From Puniceibacterium sediminis (lineage in GTDB: Bacteria > Pseudomonadota > Alphaproteobacteria > Rhodobacterales > Rhodobacteraceae), in the NCBI RefSeq assembly GCF_900188035.1, contig NZ_FZNN01000012.1, positions 1 to 64,000 on the forward strand: a stretch of 64,000 nt of DNA, read 5' to 3'. The notes beneath the pieces were generated by a model that was given only the letters and a program-made list of their open reading frames with translations, was not told the origin of the DNA and made no database searches. This document shows positions 33,731 through 43,195 of this stretch, piece after piece; within the stretch, counting starts at the first letter, position 1; the number at the start of each line of letters is the position of its first letter. Both the position numbers and the translations under genes were made by a program.

Positions 33731-36409
33731 TTACGCAGGCACGACAAAGTTCCTGGGCAGCTCGACCCTGAATGCCGCCCCGCTGCGCCCCGGCAGATAA
33801 GTGATATGACCACCCAGCCGGGTCATGATCTGTCGGCTGATGGCCAGCCCTAGGCCCGCACCGCCCGCCTGTCGGTCGCTGACACGCGCGAATTTTTCAA
33901 AAATCATGTCCTGCGCTTCGGCGCTGATGCCACTGCCGTTGTCAATAAAATCGATCACCAGCAGGCCTTTCTCTTCGCTCACCCGAATCTCCAGTTCCGG
34001 CACGTCGGCGTCGCAATATTTACGGGCATTGGCGATAAGATTGATAAAGACCTGACTGAGGCGGTCCAGATCGGTGTTCAGCATCACCTGCTCTGCGCGT
34101 ACGTCCCGGCGGATGCGCAGGTCGTGCCCGCCGTCATTGGCTGCAGCGGCCGCCCGATCAAGAAGATCGGAAAGCAGACCTTGACGCAGGTTCAGATTCA
34201 CCTGCCCATTTTCGAGCACGCTAAGATCGAGCAGATCGTCCAGCAGTCGAGTCAGCCGGATCGCCTCGTCATGGATGATCGACGCATATTTATTCTGCTC
34301 CGACGCCGTCAGCCCGCTGGTGTCGCGCAGAATCTCTGAAAATGCCCGGATTGAGGTCATAGGCGTGCGTAGTTCATGACTGATCTGGCTGAGGAAGGCA
34401 TCCTTTTGCACCGAAAGCCGGGTCAGTTTCTGATTCGCCTCACGTAACTGGCGGGCTGTCCGGCTTAGTTCGTTCGACTGCGTCTCAAGCCGGGAAGAAT
34501 ATTCCATCAGCTGGGCGCTTTCGTCTGCCACCGCCATCAGGTCTTCGACCGAGACGGACATGCCGCCGACAATCTGCCCGACCATCGCATGGGCAGTCGC
34601 GGCCCCGACCGAACCCGAAAGTTCCTTCTCCAGTGTCTCGAGGAAATCCGGGCTGGGATCTGGGAGCATGCCCCTTGCGCCCTGCCTGCGTGCCTCGCGT
34701 TCGAACAGCGCCTGCGCCTCTGGCGCACCAAGAATGCGCTGCGCCATGATCATCAGATCTTCTGCCTGCGCCACGCCGCCGGACCAACTGCGCGGCCCCC
34801 CCGAATGGTCAAAGACATTGACGAACTGCGCGCCCTGCAACCGTTCCAGCGGCGAGGGAAAACTGGCCAGCGAAAAGGTGATGAACGCAATGACGTTGAA
34901 CGCAATGCTCCACAGGAACGCGTGCAACAGCGGGTCAAGTCCCGAGATCCCGAACAGGGCCTGCGGGCGCAGCCAGGCCAGGCCGAACAACCCCTGGGTC
35001 ATGATCATATCGGAGAGGGCGCCGTTGCCGATGCTGGGCAGGAACAGCGTATAGAGCCAGATGGCAAAGCCAATGATCAGCCCTGCCAACGCGCCCACCC
35101 GGGTTGCCCCGCGCCAGAAAATGCCGCCCAGCATTGCGGGTAGCACCTGCGCCACCCCGGCAAAGGAAACAAGTCCGATGGTCGCCAGCGCGGTTCCCCC
35201 GCCCGAGAGCGAATAATATATGTAACCAAGCGTGACGACCCCCGCGATCGACAACCGCCGGGACAACAGCACCACATGGCGCACGTCGCCCGACACGCTG
35301 GCGCCGTTGCCGGTCAGGCGCAGGAAGATCGGCATGACGATATGGTTCGACACCATTGTCGACAGCGCAATCGCCGCAACGATCACCATCGACGTGGCTG
35401 AACTGAAGCCGCCCAGGAACGACAGCACCGCCAGCCCCTCTTGTCCGGTTGCAAGCGGCACCGTCAGAACAAAGAGGTCAGGGTTTGATCCGGCGGGCAG
35501 CAGATCAAGCCCGACCACGGCGATCGGCACGACAAACAGGCTCATCAGCATGAGGTAGAGCGGAAAGGCCCAGCTTGCTGTGCGCAGATGGCCTTCATCA
35601 TCGCTTTCGACCACCAGCACCTGAAACATGCGCGGCAGACACAGGAACGCGGCAGCCGAAAGCAGAGTCAGCCCGGCCCAGCGGCCGCCATTCATCTGCC
35701 AGTGCCCCAGTTCCGATGCGTCGATGCGGTCCAACGTCTGCGCCACCCCGCCGGACAGGCCCCAGACGACAAAGATTCCGACGGCCATCAAAGCGGCCAA
35801 TTTCACCACCGCCTCAACCGCGATGGCCATGACAACACCGTGGTGGCGTTCGTTGGCATCCAGGTTCCGGGTGCCGAAGATCACGGTAAAGATCGCAAGA
35901 CCAAAAGCGACCCAAAGCGCGGTATAGCTTCGCGCGCCTTCCTCGGGGGATGGCACCCCCGGCTGGGCGAAAACCTCAAAGCTGAGCGTGACCGACTGCA
36001 ATTGCAGCGCAATATAGGGTGTCGTCCCGATCACGGCGAGGACAGTGACGCAGATCGCCAGCAGGTTCGATTTGCCATATCGCGAAGACACAAGGTCAGC
36101 GACCGATGTGATCCGTTGACTGCGCCCGATCCGCACCAGCTTGCGCAGCACCCACCACCATCCCACCATCACGATGCTGGGACCAAGGTAGATCGTGAGG
36201 TATTCAAACCCCGACCGTGCCGCTGACCCAACCGCGCCATAGAATGTCCAGGCCGTGCAGTAGATCGACAGGGAAAGCGTGTAGACCAGCGGCGCCTTGA
36301 GCCATCTCACCTGCCCCCGCAGCGCAGAACGTTCGGCGACAAAGGCCACGGAAAACAGAAAGACCACATAGGTCAGGCAAACCGCAACCAGCGCGTTAAG
36401 CGTGATCAT
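33731..36409 (-). CDS. Na+/solute symporter fused to a histidine kinase (CbrA-like)
   Basis: 892 residues. Residues 1-~560 form a sodium:solute symporter (SSF/PutP) domain with about thirteen helices. A linker with a coiled coil ('MEYSSRLETQSNELSRTARQLREANQKLTRLS') leads to HisKA with phospho-acceptor His678 in 'SQISHELRTPMTS', then HATPase ('NLIANARKY', 'DNGSGI' near 824, 'GAGLGLAI'). There is no receiver domain. CbrA-type proteins sense or move a carbon source and phosphorylate a partner regulator. The partner here is probably the single-domain regulator at 36693. All three genes overlap by ATGA junctions, so they form one translationally coupled operon. The neighbourhood (ScfR regulator, Acs) suggests that acetate or a related short-chain acid is the signal. 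Confidence 0.9.
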   Translation of the reverse strand: MITLNALVAVCLTYVVFLFSVAFVAERSALRGQVRWLKAPLVYTLSLSIYCTAWTFYGAVGSAARSGFEYLTIYLGPSIVMVGWWWVLRKLVRIGRSQRITSVADLVSSRYGKSNLLAICVTVLAVIGTTPYIALQLQSVTLSFEVFAQPGVPSPEEGARSYTALWVAFGLAIFTVIFGTRNLDANERHHGVVMAIAVEAVVKLAALMAVGIFVVWGLSGGVAQTLDRIDASELGHWQMNGGRWAGLTLLSAAAFLCLPRMFQVLVVESDDEGHLRTASWAFPLYLMLMSLFVVPIAVVGLDLLPAGSNPDLFVLTVPLATGQEGLAVLSFLGGFSSATSMVIVAAIALSTMVSNHIVMPIFLRLTGNGASVSGDVRHVVLLSRRLSIAGVVTLGYIYYSLSGGGTALATIGLVSFAGVAQVLPAMLGGIFWRGATRVGALAGLIIGFAIWLYTLFLPSIGNGALSDMIMTQGLFGLAWLRPQALFGISGLDPLLHAFLWSIAFNVIAFITFSLASFPSPLERLQGAQFVNVFDHSGGPRSWSGGVAQAEDLMIMAQRILGAPEAQALFEREARRQGARGMLPDPSPDFLETLEKELSGSVGAATAHAMVGQIVGGMSVSVEDLMAVADESAQLMEYSSRLETQSNELSRTARQLREANQKLTRLSVQKDAFLSQISHELRTPMTSIRAFSEILRDTSGLTASEQNKYASIIHDEAIRLTRLLDDLLDLSVLENGQVNLNLRQGLLSDLLDRAAAAANDGGHDLRIRRDVRAEQVMLNTDLDRLSQVFINLIANARKYCDADVPELEIRVSEEKGLLVIDFIDNGSGISAEAQDMIFEKFARVSDRQAGGAGLGLAISRQIMTRLGGHITYLPGRSGAAFRVELPRNFVVPA

Positions 36410-36696
36410 CCCCCCGCCCCTGGCTCATCCCCGCCCAGACGCAGCCGCAGCGACACGACAAAGGCCGCCAGAATCAGCGCCATCCAGACGCCAAAGATGT
36501 AGATCAGCGCGCCTGAACTCGACACGGTCTCTTCGTCTCCAATGCTCCAGAGCAGCGGCACCGACCAGAGAAGCAGCCCCAGCACAGGCAGGAAACGGGC
36601 GGCATCCATCAGGCGCCTGAGCCGATAGGATTGCCGCTGCAGGAATAGCGGCGATCTGGGCCGATCCGGAGTCAGGTCACGGGCAGGCTCGATCAT
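36406..36696 (-). CDS. Small membrane protein between kinase and regulator genes
   Basis: 96 residues with two transmembrane helices (about 32-52 and 62-86) and an arginine-rich N-terminus ('RSPLFLQRQSYRLRRLMDAARFLP'). It overlaps the response regulator upstream and the symporter-kinase downstream by ATGA junctions, so equal expression is expected. The position recalls the small DUF4212-type subunits found next to acetate symporters, but the sequence does not clearly match them. I infer an accessory subunit of the symporter-kinase. Confidence 0.7.
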   Translation of the reverse strand: MIEPARDLTPDRPRSPLFLQRQSYRLRRLMDAARFLPVLGLLLWSVPLLWSIGDEETVSSSGALIYIFGVWMALILAAFVVSLRLRLGGDEPGAGG

Positions 36697-37076
36697 GTGG
36701 CTCCGCCGACCGGTGCCACAAGAGCGTGAACCGCGTCGAGCACTTCGGCATTGCTGAAAGGTTTTGTCATGAAGTGGCTAACACCGGCGCGTTCGGCCAG
36801 CTCACGGTCCTTGGTCTGGCCCCGCGCGGTCAGCATCAGGATCGGCAAGCCAGCAGTTTCCGGGAGTTCGCGTAATTCGCGCAGGATGTCATAGCCGCTC
36901 TTGCCGGGCAGCATCACGTCAAGGATCACCACGTCGGGCTTGCGTTCCAGCACCGCCTCGACCGCGGTGAGCCCGTTGGAATGTGTCTTGACCGTCCATC
37001 CGTCGCGTAAAAGAATAAAACTGATAGCCTCAATGATATTGGGCTCATCCTCGATCACAAGGACCTGCTTGGCCAT
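36693..37076 (-). CDS. Single-domain response regulator (CheY-like)
   Basis: 127 residues, receiver only: 'IEDEPN' acidic pocket, phospho-acceptor Asp in 'DVVILDVMLPGKSGYDIL' (about residue 52), Thr in 'LMLTARG', Lys in 'FMTKPFS'. It has no DNA-binding domain, so its output must be protein-protein. First gene of the RR/membrane protein/symporter-kinase operon; GGGAGA precedes the ATG. It may feed phosphate to a downstream phosphotransfer protein, or bind the kinase or another regulator such as the ScfR protein upstream. Confidence 0.88.
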   Translation of the reverse strand: MAKQVLVIEDEPNIIEAISFILLRDGWTVKTHSNGLTAVEAVLERKPDVVILDVMLPGKSGYDILRELRELPETAGLPILMLTARGQTKDRELAERAGVSHFMTKPFSNAEVLDAVHALVAPVGGAT

Positions 37077-37163
37077 TCTCGTTTCTCCCCCCTGATGGCA
37101 TCGCGCAACTTTGTGTCGTCTTTTTGATGCCTGTGTTCTTTATCGCCTTTGCGCTGCCACCTG

Positions 37164-38477
37164 TCAAAAGCCGATCTGCCCCCGCCCACTCAAAATCGAC
37201 GGCTCGCGGCGGGCATCGCACCCTGTACGCGGACAGATCCGACAGGTTGTGCCGACCGGCAGCGACTGATCTGACTCGGATCCCGTCTGTGGCACGATCA
37301 GCATATGGGACTGGAACAGTGGTTCCCGATTCACCTGTGCGGGGCCTGTCGGCGAGGCTATGGCAAAGGTGCGGAAGATGTGTGCCGGTTGGCCGGGCTG
37401 TTCGACGGTCTGGCCCAGCAGCATCATCGGGCGGCTCAGCGCCTGATAAAGCGGCCAGAGCGGACAGCCGGCACCGAACCGGGGCATGGCGAAATTCCTG
37501 AGCGGCTTGCGGTAAGTCAGGCTGCCCGAAGCATCGCAGATCGCCAGGCCGACCGGTTCGGGCAACACATCAGACGGCAGGCTGGCAAGACGACGCATGG
37601 CAAGACCGGTATCCACTTCGCAACGCTGTGCCAAAGCTATGGGATCGGCGCCAGTTTCCGCGACCACATCCGATAGAACCGACAACGGCAGTTTTGCGGC
37701 ATCTGCGGCATAGCGGACGAAACTGCGCAGAAGCATGGCGCGTGCCGGTTCGGACCTACCGGAGCCAAGATGTTCGGCCACCTCTGCAGGCGTGCCTTCG
37801 CCGGTTTCAAGCTCGGCTATGTGATGATCCGCGGCATCGAAAATCGCATCTACCTCTTCCTGAGGCACGCTGGGGTCCGACGATGTATCCTCCGCCGCCT
37901 CAAGATAACTCACCAAGGATCGGCTCGTGTCGGCCAGACGGGCGGAATCCTCGTAGATGTTGCGGTGAAAGCGTTCCTGCCACTCTGGATCAATCTCACC
38001 CGGTTCAGCCAGAATGGATGCGGCAGAGCGGATCGCAGTCACAGTCGTAAGCATTTCATGCAGTGATGCGGCAAGGTGGGGATCGTGCGTCATGCGGTCG
38101 GTCAGGGCTTCGACAGTGCGTTCCAGAGTGGCCATGCGTTGTCGGCTATCCGCCAGCAGGTATGCCCAGCCGGGAAACCGCCCAGCGAATTCCTCCGCAC
38201 GGTCCAGTTCCGCCGCCTTGCCACGTGGGTCTGATGCCGCCTCGCGCAGGGCCGCGATCAGTGTCGCCTCGGCCCCCTCAGTCAGCAAAGAGGGTTCGAC
38301 ATCAAGAATGCCCGCCAGATCAAGCAGCAACTTTCCGCCGATTCTGCGCCGGTTGTGTTCGATGAGATTCAGATAAGAAGCTGAAATCGCCACGCGGCGT
38401 GCCAGATCGACCTGCTTGATGCCTGCGATGATCCGCCTCTCTCTGATCCTGCTACCGGTTAGGGTGTCCCGCCCCAT
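37164..38477 (-). CDS. ScfR-type transcriptional regulator (XRE HTH plus short-chain acyl-CoA domain)
   Basis: 437 residues. The N-terminal XRE helix-turn-helix (about 5-62) reads 'RIRERRIIAGIKQVDLARRVAISASYLNLIEHNRRRIGGKLL'. The C-terminal domain (about 300-437) is the short-chain fatty acyl-CoA regulator type (PF09856/DUF2083), with a cysteine cluster 'GTTCRICPRTGCDARREP' that may bind metal. Relatives such as RamB and PccR control acetate, propionate and glyoxylate-cycle genes in response to acyl-CoA. I use the ATG at 38477 (AAGGA upstream) rather than 38513. Divergent from the ABC importer operon that ends in acetyl-CoA synthetase, which makes that operon its likely target. Confidence 0.85.
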   Translation of the reverse strand: MGRDTLTGSRIRERRIIAGIKQVDLARRVAISASYLNLIEHNRRRIGGKLLLDLAGILDVEPSLLTEGAEATLIAALREAASDPRGKAAELDRAEEFAGRFPGWAYLLADSRQRMATLERTVEALTDRMTHDPHLAASLHEMLTTVTAIRSAASILAEPGEIDPEWQERFHRNIYEDSARLADTSRSLVSYLEAAEDTSSDPSVPQEEVDAIFDAADHHIAELETGEGTPAEVAEHLGSGRSEPARAMLLRSFVRYAADAAKLPLSVLSDVVAETGADPIALAQRCEVDTGLAMRRLASLPSDVLPEPVGLAICDASGSLTYRKPLRNFAMPRFGAGCPLWPLYQALSRPMMLLGQTVEQPGQPAHIFRTFAIASPTGPAQVNREPLFQSHMLIVPQTGSESDQSLPVGTTCRICPRTGCDARREPSILSGRGQIGF

Positions 38478-38528
38478 TGGGGAAATCCTTTCGCTATCAA
38501 CGTCTTTCTGCACTGCGACATAAAAATC

Positions 38529-38568
38529 CTTACAAATTACAGATGGATGTTGTGCATTACTTTACAAA
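38529..38568. promoter_or_regulatory. Candidate ScfR-type boxes in the divergent promoter
   Basis: CTTACAAA (38529-38536) and TTTACAAA (38561-38568), 32 bp apart, resemble the TTTGCAAA-like half-sites reported for RamB/PccR regulators. They lie in the AT-rich 222-base gap between the ScfR-type gene and the importer operon. A further TTGCGAAATTTTCGAA palindrome is at about 38594-38609. Confidence 0.3.
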
Positions 38569-38699
38569 ATTTCTGATGCTTTCAAAGCAGTTGTTGCGAA
38601 ATTTTCGAACTTACCCGCATACTGAATTTGCACGTAACGGTGCACGCGTCTGTGGGAAGAGGAGCCTGCATTCGCATTTCACCAAATGGGAGGATGCTA

Positions 38700-40064
38700 A
38701 TGTCCAAAATGAATCTGACACGTCGTGGCGTGATCAAGACCGGCGCTGTCGCCGGCGCAGGGCTCGCTCTGCCGACCTATCTTTCGGCGGCTGCACATTC
38801 GGGTTACACCAACGCCCCAACGGGCGATACTGTCACGCTTGGCTTCAACGTTCCGCAGTCCGGCCCCTATGCCGACGAAGGTGCGGACGAGCTGCGCGCA
38901 TTCGAACTCGCTGTCGAGCACCTGAATGGTGAAGGCGACGGCGGCATGCTGTCGACCTTTTCCTCGAAGGCACTCGACGGCACCGGTATCCTGGGCAAGA
39001 AGGTCACATTTGTGACCGGCGACACCCAGACCAAGTCGGACGCGGCCCGTGCATCGGCCAAGTCGATGATCGAAAAAGACGGCGCCATCATGATTTCCGG
39101 CGGCTCGTCCTCGGGCGTGGCTGTTGCTGTGCAGGGTCTCTGCCAGGAAGCGGGCGTCGTGTTCATGGCGGGTCTGACCCACTCGAACGACACCACAGGC
39201 AAGGACAAGAAGGCGAACGGTTTCCGTCACTTCTTCAACGCCTACATGTCGGCAGCGGCGCTCGCGCCAGTGCTCAAGAACCTCTACGGTGCTGATCGTG
39301 CGGCCTACCACCTGACCGCCGACTACACCTGGGGCTGGACACAGCAGGAATCGATCCAGGCCGCGACCGAAGCGCTTGGCTGGAGAACGGTCAACAACGT
39401 TCTGACGCCGCTGGCAGCAACGGACTTCTCGTCCTACATCACGCCGGTACTGAACTCGGGCGCAGATGTTCTGGTCCTGAACCACTACGGCGGAAACATG
39501 GTGAACTCGCTCACCAACGCTGTTCAGTTCGGCCTACGCGACAAGCAGGTAAACGGCAAGAACTTCGAAATCGTCGTTCCGCTCTACTCCGAGCTGATGG
39601 CGAAGGGTGCCGGTGCCAACATCAAGGGCATCGTCGGCTCGCAGAACTGGGACTGGAAGCTCGAAAACCAGATGGGCGCCAAGTACACGGGCACCAACGC
39701 CTTTGTGCAGTCCTTCGGCAACAAGTACGGCTTCCCGCCGTCCCAGGCCGCCCAGACATGCTATGCGCAGACGCTGCTTTATGCGGATGCCGCGGCACGT
39801 GCCGGCACGTTCAACCCCTGCGCCATCGGCGAAGCCCTTGCAGGCTTTGAATTCGACGGTCTGGGCAACGGTCCGACCCTGTATCGTGCCGACGATCACC
39901 AGTGCTTCAAGGACGTGCTGGTCGTGAAGGGCGCAGAGAACCCCGAGGACGAATTCCACCTGGTGGAAATCGTCGAGGTCACACCGACCGAGCAGGTCAC
40001 CTATGACCCCAACCACCCCATGTTTGCTGGTGGTGCTCTGGGCGCCTGCAACCCGGGCGCATAA
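38700..40064 (+). CDS. Branched-chain-amino-acid-type ABC substrate-binding protein (Tat-exported)
   Basis: 454 residues. The N-terminus carries a twin-arginine signal 'LTRRGVIKTGAVAGAGLALPTY', so the protein is exported folded. The mature chain is a two-lobe periplasmic binding protein of the HAAT/LivJ/AmiC type ('VTLGFNVPQSGPYADEGADELRAFELAVEHLN', 'GAIMISGGSSSGVAVAVQGLCQEAGVVFMAGLTH'). Start at 38700 has GGGAGG at the right distance. First gene of the importer operon; two strong hairpins follow before the permeases, as is usual when the binding protein must be made in excess. The ligand is not evident. The linkage to acetyl-CoA synthetase suggests a short-chain carboxylate, amide or amino acid that yields acetate. 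Confidence 0.88.
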   Translation: MSKMNLTRRGVIKTGAVAGAGLALPTYLSAAAHSGYTNAPTGDTVTLGFNVPQSGPYADEGADELRAFELAVEHLNGEGDGGMLSTFSSKALDGTGILGKKVTFVTGDTQTKSDAARASAKSMIEKDGAIMISGGSSSGVAVAVQGLCQEAGVVFMAGLTHSNDTTGKDKKANGFRHFFNAYMSAAALAPVLKNLYGADRAAYHLTADYTWGWTQQESIQAATEALGWRTVNNVLTPLAATDFSSYITPVLNSGADVLVLNHYGGNMVNSLTNAVQFGLRDKQVNGKNFEIVVPLYSELMAKGAGANIKGIVGSQNWDWKLENQMGAKYTGTNAFVQSFGNKYGFPPSQAAQTCYAQTLLYADAAARAGTFNPCAIGEALAGFEFDGLGNGPTLYRADDHQCFKDVLVVKGAENPEDEFHLVEIVEVTPTEQVTYDPNHPMFAGGALGACNPGA

Positions 40065-40077
40065 GCTACTTGCCTCT

Positions 40078-40106
40078 AACCGGCCGCGCCCCCCGCGCGA
40101 CCGGTT
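40078..40106 (+). terminator. Attenuator hairpin after the binding-protein gene (first)
   Basis: 12-bp arms AACCGGCCGCGC / GCGCGACCGGTT (one mismatch) around a 5-base C-loop, followed by TT. Likely partial terminator or mRNA-stabilising hairpin. Confidence 0.6.
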
Positions 40107-40111
40107 TATCT

Positions 40112-40139
40112 GCACCCTGCCCGCAATCGGGCGGGGTGC
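40112..40139 (+). terminator. Attenuator hairpin after the binding-protein gene (second)
   Basis: 12-bp arms GCACCCTGCCCG / CGGGCGGGGTGC (one G-U pair) with a 4-base CAAT loop, directly after the first hairpin and 35 bases before the permease start. Confidence 0.6.
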
Positions 40140-40174
40140 TTCCCCACATAACAATCGCATAAAAGGGTGGGACC

Positions 40175-41206
40175 ATGGACGCCATCATTCTGCAAATCCT
40201 GAACGGCCTCGACAAGGGTTCGGCCTATGCGCTGATCGCGCTGGGTCTGACACTGATATTCGGTACGCTCGGCGTGGTGAACTTTGCCCACGGCGCGCTG
40301 TTCATGATCGGATCGTTCTGCGCCGTTACCGTGCAGCGGATCCTGTCGGTCAGTTTCAAAACTGTCGATCCCAGCAAGACAGATTTTCTTGGTAACCCGT
40401 CGACCTATGACACACCCTACGTGGTGCACTGGTTCGGGCCCGAGTTTGGTGCCGGGATCATCGACTGGTCCGTACCACTGGCCATCCTGTTCGCCATCCC
40501 CATCATGATCGCCATCGGTTTCATCATGGAACGCGGGCTGATCAAGCATTTCTACAAGCGTCCCCACGCGGACCAGATCCTTGTGACCTTTGGCCTGGCC
40601 ATCGTGCTTCAGGAAGTCATCAAGTATTACTACGGTGCCAATCCGATCCAGACCGGCGCGCCTGAGGTGTTCCGTGGTTCGTTCGATTTCGGCGTGCTGT
40701 TGGGCTTTGATCCCAATGTGATCATCTATCCTTACTGGCGCCTCGTGTATTTTGCCTTTGCCGCCGTGATCATCAGCGCAGTCTTCGCCTTCCTGCAGTT
40801 CACCACCTTCGGGATGGTGGTCCGCGCCGGCATGGCCGACCGCGAGACAGTGGGTCTGCTGGGCATCAATATCGACAAACGGTTCACCATCATGTTCGGC
40901 CTTGCCGCGGCTGTCGCGGGCCTGGCGGGCGTCATGTACGCACCGATCAACGCGCCAAACTATCATATGGGTATGGATTTCCTCGTTCTCAGTTTCGTGG
41001 TGGTCGTCGTCGGAGGCATGGGATCGCTTCCCGGTGCCGTTCTGGCCGGCTTCCTGCTGGGAATTCTGGAATCCTTTGCCTCGATGACCCAGGTCATCGA
41101 CCTGATCCCCGGTATCAATCAGATCATCATCTATGTCGTCGCGATCATCGTATTGCTGACCCGCCCCCGTGGCCTGATGGGCCGCAAAGGCGTGATGGAG
41201 GAGTAA
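40175..41206 (+). CDS. LivH-type ABC permease
   Basis: 343 residues, inner membrane, about eight helices. LivH family features: 'LNGLDKGSAYALIALGLTLIFGTLGVVNFAHGALFMIGSF' at the N-terminus and the conserved 'GVMYAPINAPNYHMGMDFLVLSFVVVVVGGMGSLPGAVLAGFLLGILE' near the C-terminus. It contains a 40-residue insertion after helix 1 ('SFKTVDPSKTDFLGNPSTYDTPYVVHWFGPEFG') not seen in E. coli LivH, probably a periplasmic loop. GGGTGG precedes the ATG. Forms the transmembrane core with the LivM-type protein 3 bases downstream. Confidence 0.9.
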   Translation: MDAIILQILNGLDKGSAYALIALGLTLIFGTLGVVNFAHGALFMIGSFCAVTVQRILSVSFKTVDPSKTDFLGNPSTYDTPYVVHWFGPEFGAGIIDWSVPLAILFAIPIMIAIGFIMERGLIKHFYKRPHADQILVTFGLAIVLQEVIKYYYGANPIQTGAPEVFRGSFDFGVLLGFDPNVIIYPYWRLVYFAFAAVIISAVFAFLQFTTFGMVVRAGMADRETVGLLGINIDKRFTIMFGLAAAVAGLAGVMYAPINAPNYHMGMDFLVLSFVVVVVGGMGSLPGAVLAGFLLGILESFASMTQVIDLIPGINQIIIYVVAIIVLLTRPRGLMGRKGVMEE

Positions 41207-41209
41207 ACA

Positions 41210-42412
41210 ATGTTCGGACTCGAGAAAAAAGACGCGACCCTTCTGCTGATCGTGGCCGTGCTGACCATGTGCGCGCCGTTTATCCTGAACCCCTTCCCCA
41301 GCGACTCGGGGCTCGCGCAGTTCAACGCGGGCTACCCGGATCTTATGCAGCGGTTCGTGATCTTCGGGATCTTCGCCATCGGCTTCAATATCCTGTTTGG
41401 CCTGACCGGCTACCTTTCATTCGGTCACGCCGCCTTTCTGGGGGTGGGTTCCTACTCTGCCGTCTGGATGTTCAAGCTGCTCAGCATGAACGTGATCCCG
41501 GCAATCCTCCTCTCGGTCATTGTCGCGGGGGCCTTTGCCCTGATCATCGGCTTTGTCAGCCTGCGCCGGTCGGGAATCTACTTCTCGATCCTCACGCTGG
41601 CCTTCGCGCAGATGTCCTTTGCCCTGGCCTATTCGGTGCTGACGCCGATCACCAACGGCGAAACCGGCCTGCAACTGTCGCTGAACGATCCGCGCATTCT
41701 GGGCACCTCAATCTCGGCTGATGGCGGGATCCCCGTGACCCAGCTTTTCGGGATCGAGATGCGGTCGACTTACGCAATGGACGTCGGTCCGTGGCTGTTC
41801 CAGTTCAACGCGGGCTACTATCTTTGTGCCATCCTGCTGCTGCTGGCATTTTACCTCTCCATCCGCATCTTTCGCTCGCCCTTTGGCCTGATGTTGCGGG
41901 CGGTGAAATCCAACCAGCAACGGATGAACTACACTGGTCTGAATGCGCGCCCCTACACGCTGGCAGCCTTCGTGATCTCGGGTATGTATGCCGGTCTCGC
42001 CGGTGGCCTCCTCGCCTCTATGGACCCTCTGGCCGGTGCCGAGCGTATGCAGTGGACCGCATCCGGCGAAGTTGTCCTGATGACCATTCTGGGTGGTGCA
42101 GGCACGCTGATCGGCCCGGTTCTGGGTGCAGGCTTCATCAAGTACTTTGAAAACATCTTCTCCAAGATCAACGACAACGTCCTGCACCAGTGGTTTGCCT
42201 TCATGCCTGACGGGCTCGAAGACTTCATGGTGACCATCGTCCACCCCTTTGTGGGCAAGGGCTGGTCGCTGACGCTGGGCCTGATGTTCATGGCGGTGGT
42301 GATTTTCCTGCCCGGCGGCCTTGTCGAAGGTGGTCAGAAGATCGGCAAACTGTTCCGCCGCAAGAAGGCTGCTGAGGATACGTCCCCAGCCGCCAAGACA
42401 CCCGCAGAATAA
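41210..42412 (+). CDS. LivM-type ABC permease
   Basis: 400 residues with about ten helices. The LivM signature is clear: '[33 protein letters not shown]', '[26 protein letters not shown]', and '[32 protein letters not shown]'. The C-terminus is a short lysine/alanine tail. GGAG, formed by the end of the preceding gene, serves as ribosome binding site, so translation is coupled. It pairs with the LivH-type permease. Confidence 0.9.
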   Translation: MFGLEKKDATLLLIVAVLTMCAPFILNPFPSDSGLAQFNAGYPDLMQRFVIFGIFAIGFNILFGLTGYLSFGHAAFLGVGSYSAVWMFKLLSMNVIPAILLSVIVAGAFALIIGFVSLRRSGIYFSILTLAFAQMSFALAYSVLTPITNGETGLQLSLNDPRILGTSISADGGIPVTQLFGIEMRSTYAMDVGPWLFQFNAGYYLCAILLLLAFYLSIRIFRSPFGLMLRAVKSNQQRMNYTGLNARPYTLAAFVISGMYAGLAGGLLASMDPLAGAERMQWTASGEVVLMTILGGAGTLIGPVLGAGFIKYFENIFSKINDNVLHQWFAFMPDGLEDFMVTIVHPFVGKGWSLTLGLMFMAVVIFLPGGLVEGGQKIGKLFRRKKAAEDTSPAAKTPAE

Positions 42413-42423
42413 GGAGGCACGTC

Positions 42424-43179
42424 ATGGGCATTCTCGAAGTCAAAGACGTCAACAAACGCTTCGGCGGCCTCCAGGCCCTCGGCAACGTCAATCTCTCGGT
42501 CGCGGACAACACCGTGCACGCCATCATCGGCCCGAACGGCGCGGGCAAATCCACCCTGCTCAATTGTCTTGTGGGCAAGCTGATCCCCGACACCGGGTCG
42601 GTCATGTTCGCAGGGCAGTCCGTGCTGGGGCGCAAACCGTTCGAAATCAACCAGATGGGCATCAGCCGCGTGTTTCAGACGCCTGAGATCTTTGGCGATC
42701 TGACGGTGATGGAAAACATGATGATCCCCTGCCTTGCCAAGCGCGACGGATCGTTCCGGATGCACGCCATCGAATCGGTTCTCGACGAAAAGGCGCTGCG
42801 TGAAAAGGCCGAGTCCATGCTCGAAGAGGTCAAGATGCTGGACAAGCGCAACATGCATGCAGCATCCATGTCGCGCGGTGATAAGCGGCGCCTGGAAATG
42901 GCTATGTGTCTGGTCCAGGAACCGCGCCTTTTGCTACTGGACGAACCCACAGCCGGCATGGCGCGGGCCGATACCAACAACACCATCGACCTGCTCAAGG
43001 AAATCAAGGCGCGCGGCAACATCACGATGTGCATTATCGAACACGACATGCATGTGGTGTTTTCGCTTGCCGACCGGATCACCGTTCTGGCGCAGGGCAC
43101 CCCCCTGGTCGAGGACACGCCGGAAAACATCAAGGGCCACCCCAAGGTACGCGAAGCGTATCTGGGCGAGTCGGCCTGA
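42424..43179 (+). CDS. LivG-type ABC ATPase
   Basis: 251 residues. Walker A 'GPNGAGKST' near 37-45, ABC signature region 'MSRGDKRRLEMAM' (the family form of LSGGQ), Walker B 'LLLLDEPTAGMA', and H-loop 'IEHDM'. The length is typical of LivG. AGGAGG precedes the ATG, 11 bases after the LivM-type gene. Forms a heterodimer with the LivF-type ATPase downstream and drives uptake. Confidence 0.92.
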   Translation: MGILEVKDVNKRFGGLQALGNVNLSVADNTVHAIIGPNGAGKSTLLNCLVGKLIPDTGSVMFAGQSVLGRKPFEINQMGISRVFQTPEIFGDLTVMENMMIPCLAKRDGSFRMHAIESVLDEKALREKAESMLEEVKMLDKRNMHAASMSRGDKRRLEMAMCLVQEPRLLLLDEPTAGMARADTNNTIDLLKEIKARGNITMCIIEHDMHVVFSLADRITVLAQGTPLVEDTPENIKGHPKVREAYLGESA

Positions 43180-43195
43180 ACAGGAGGGCAATCAG

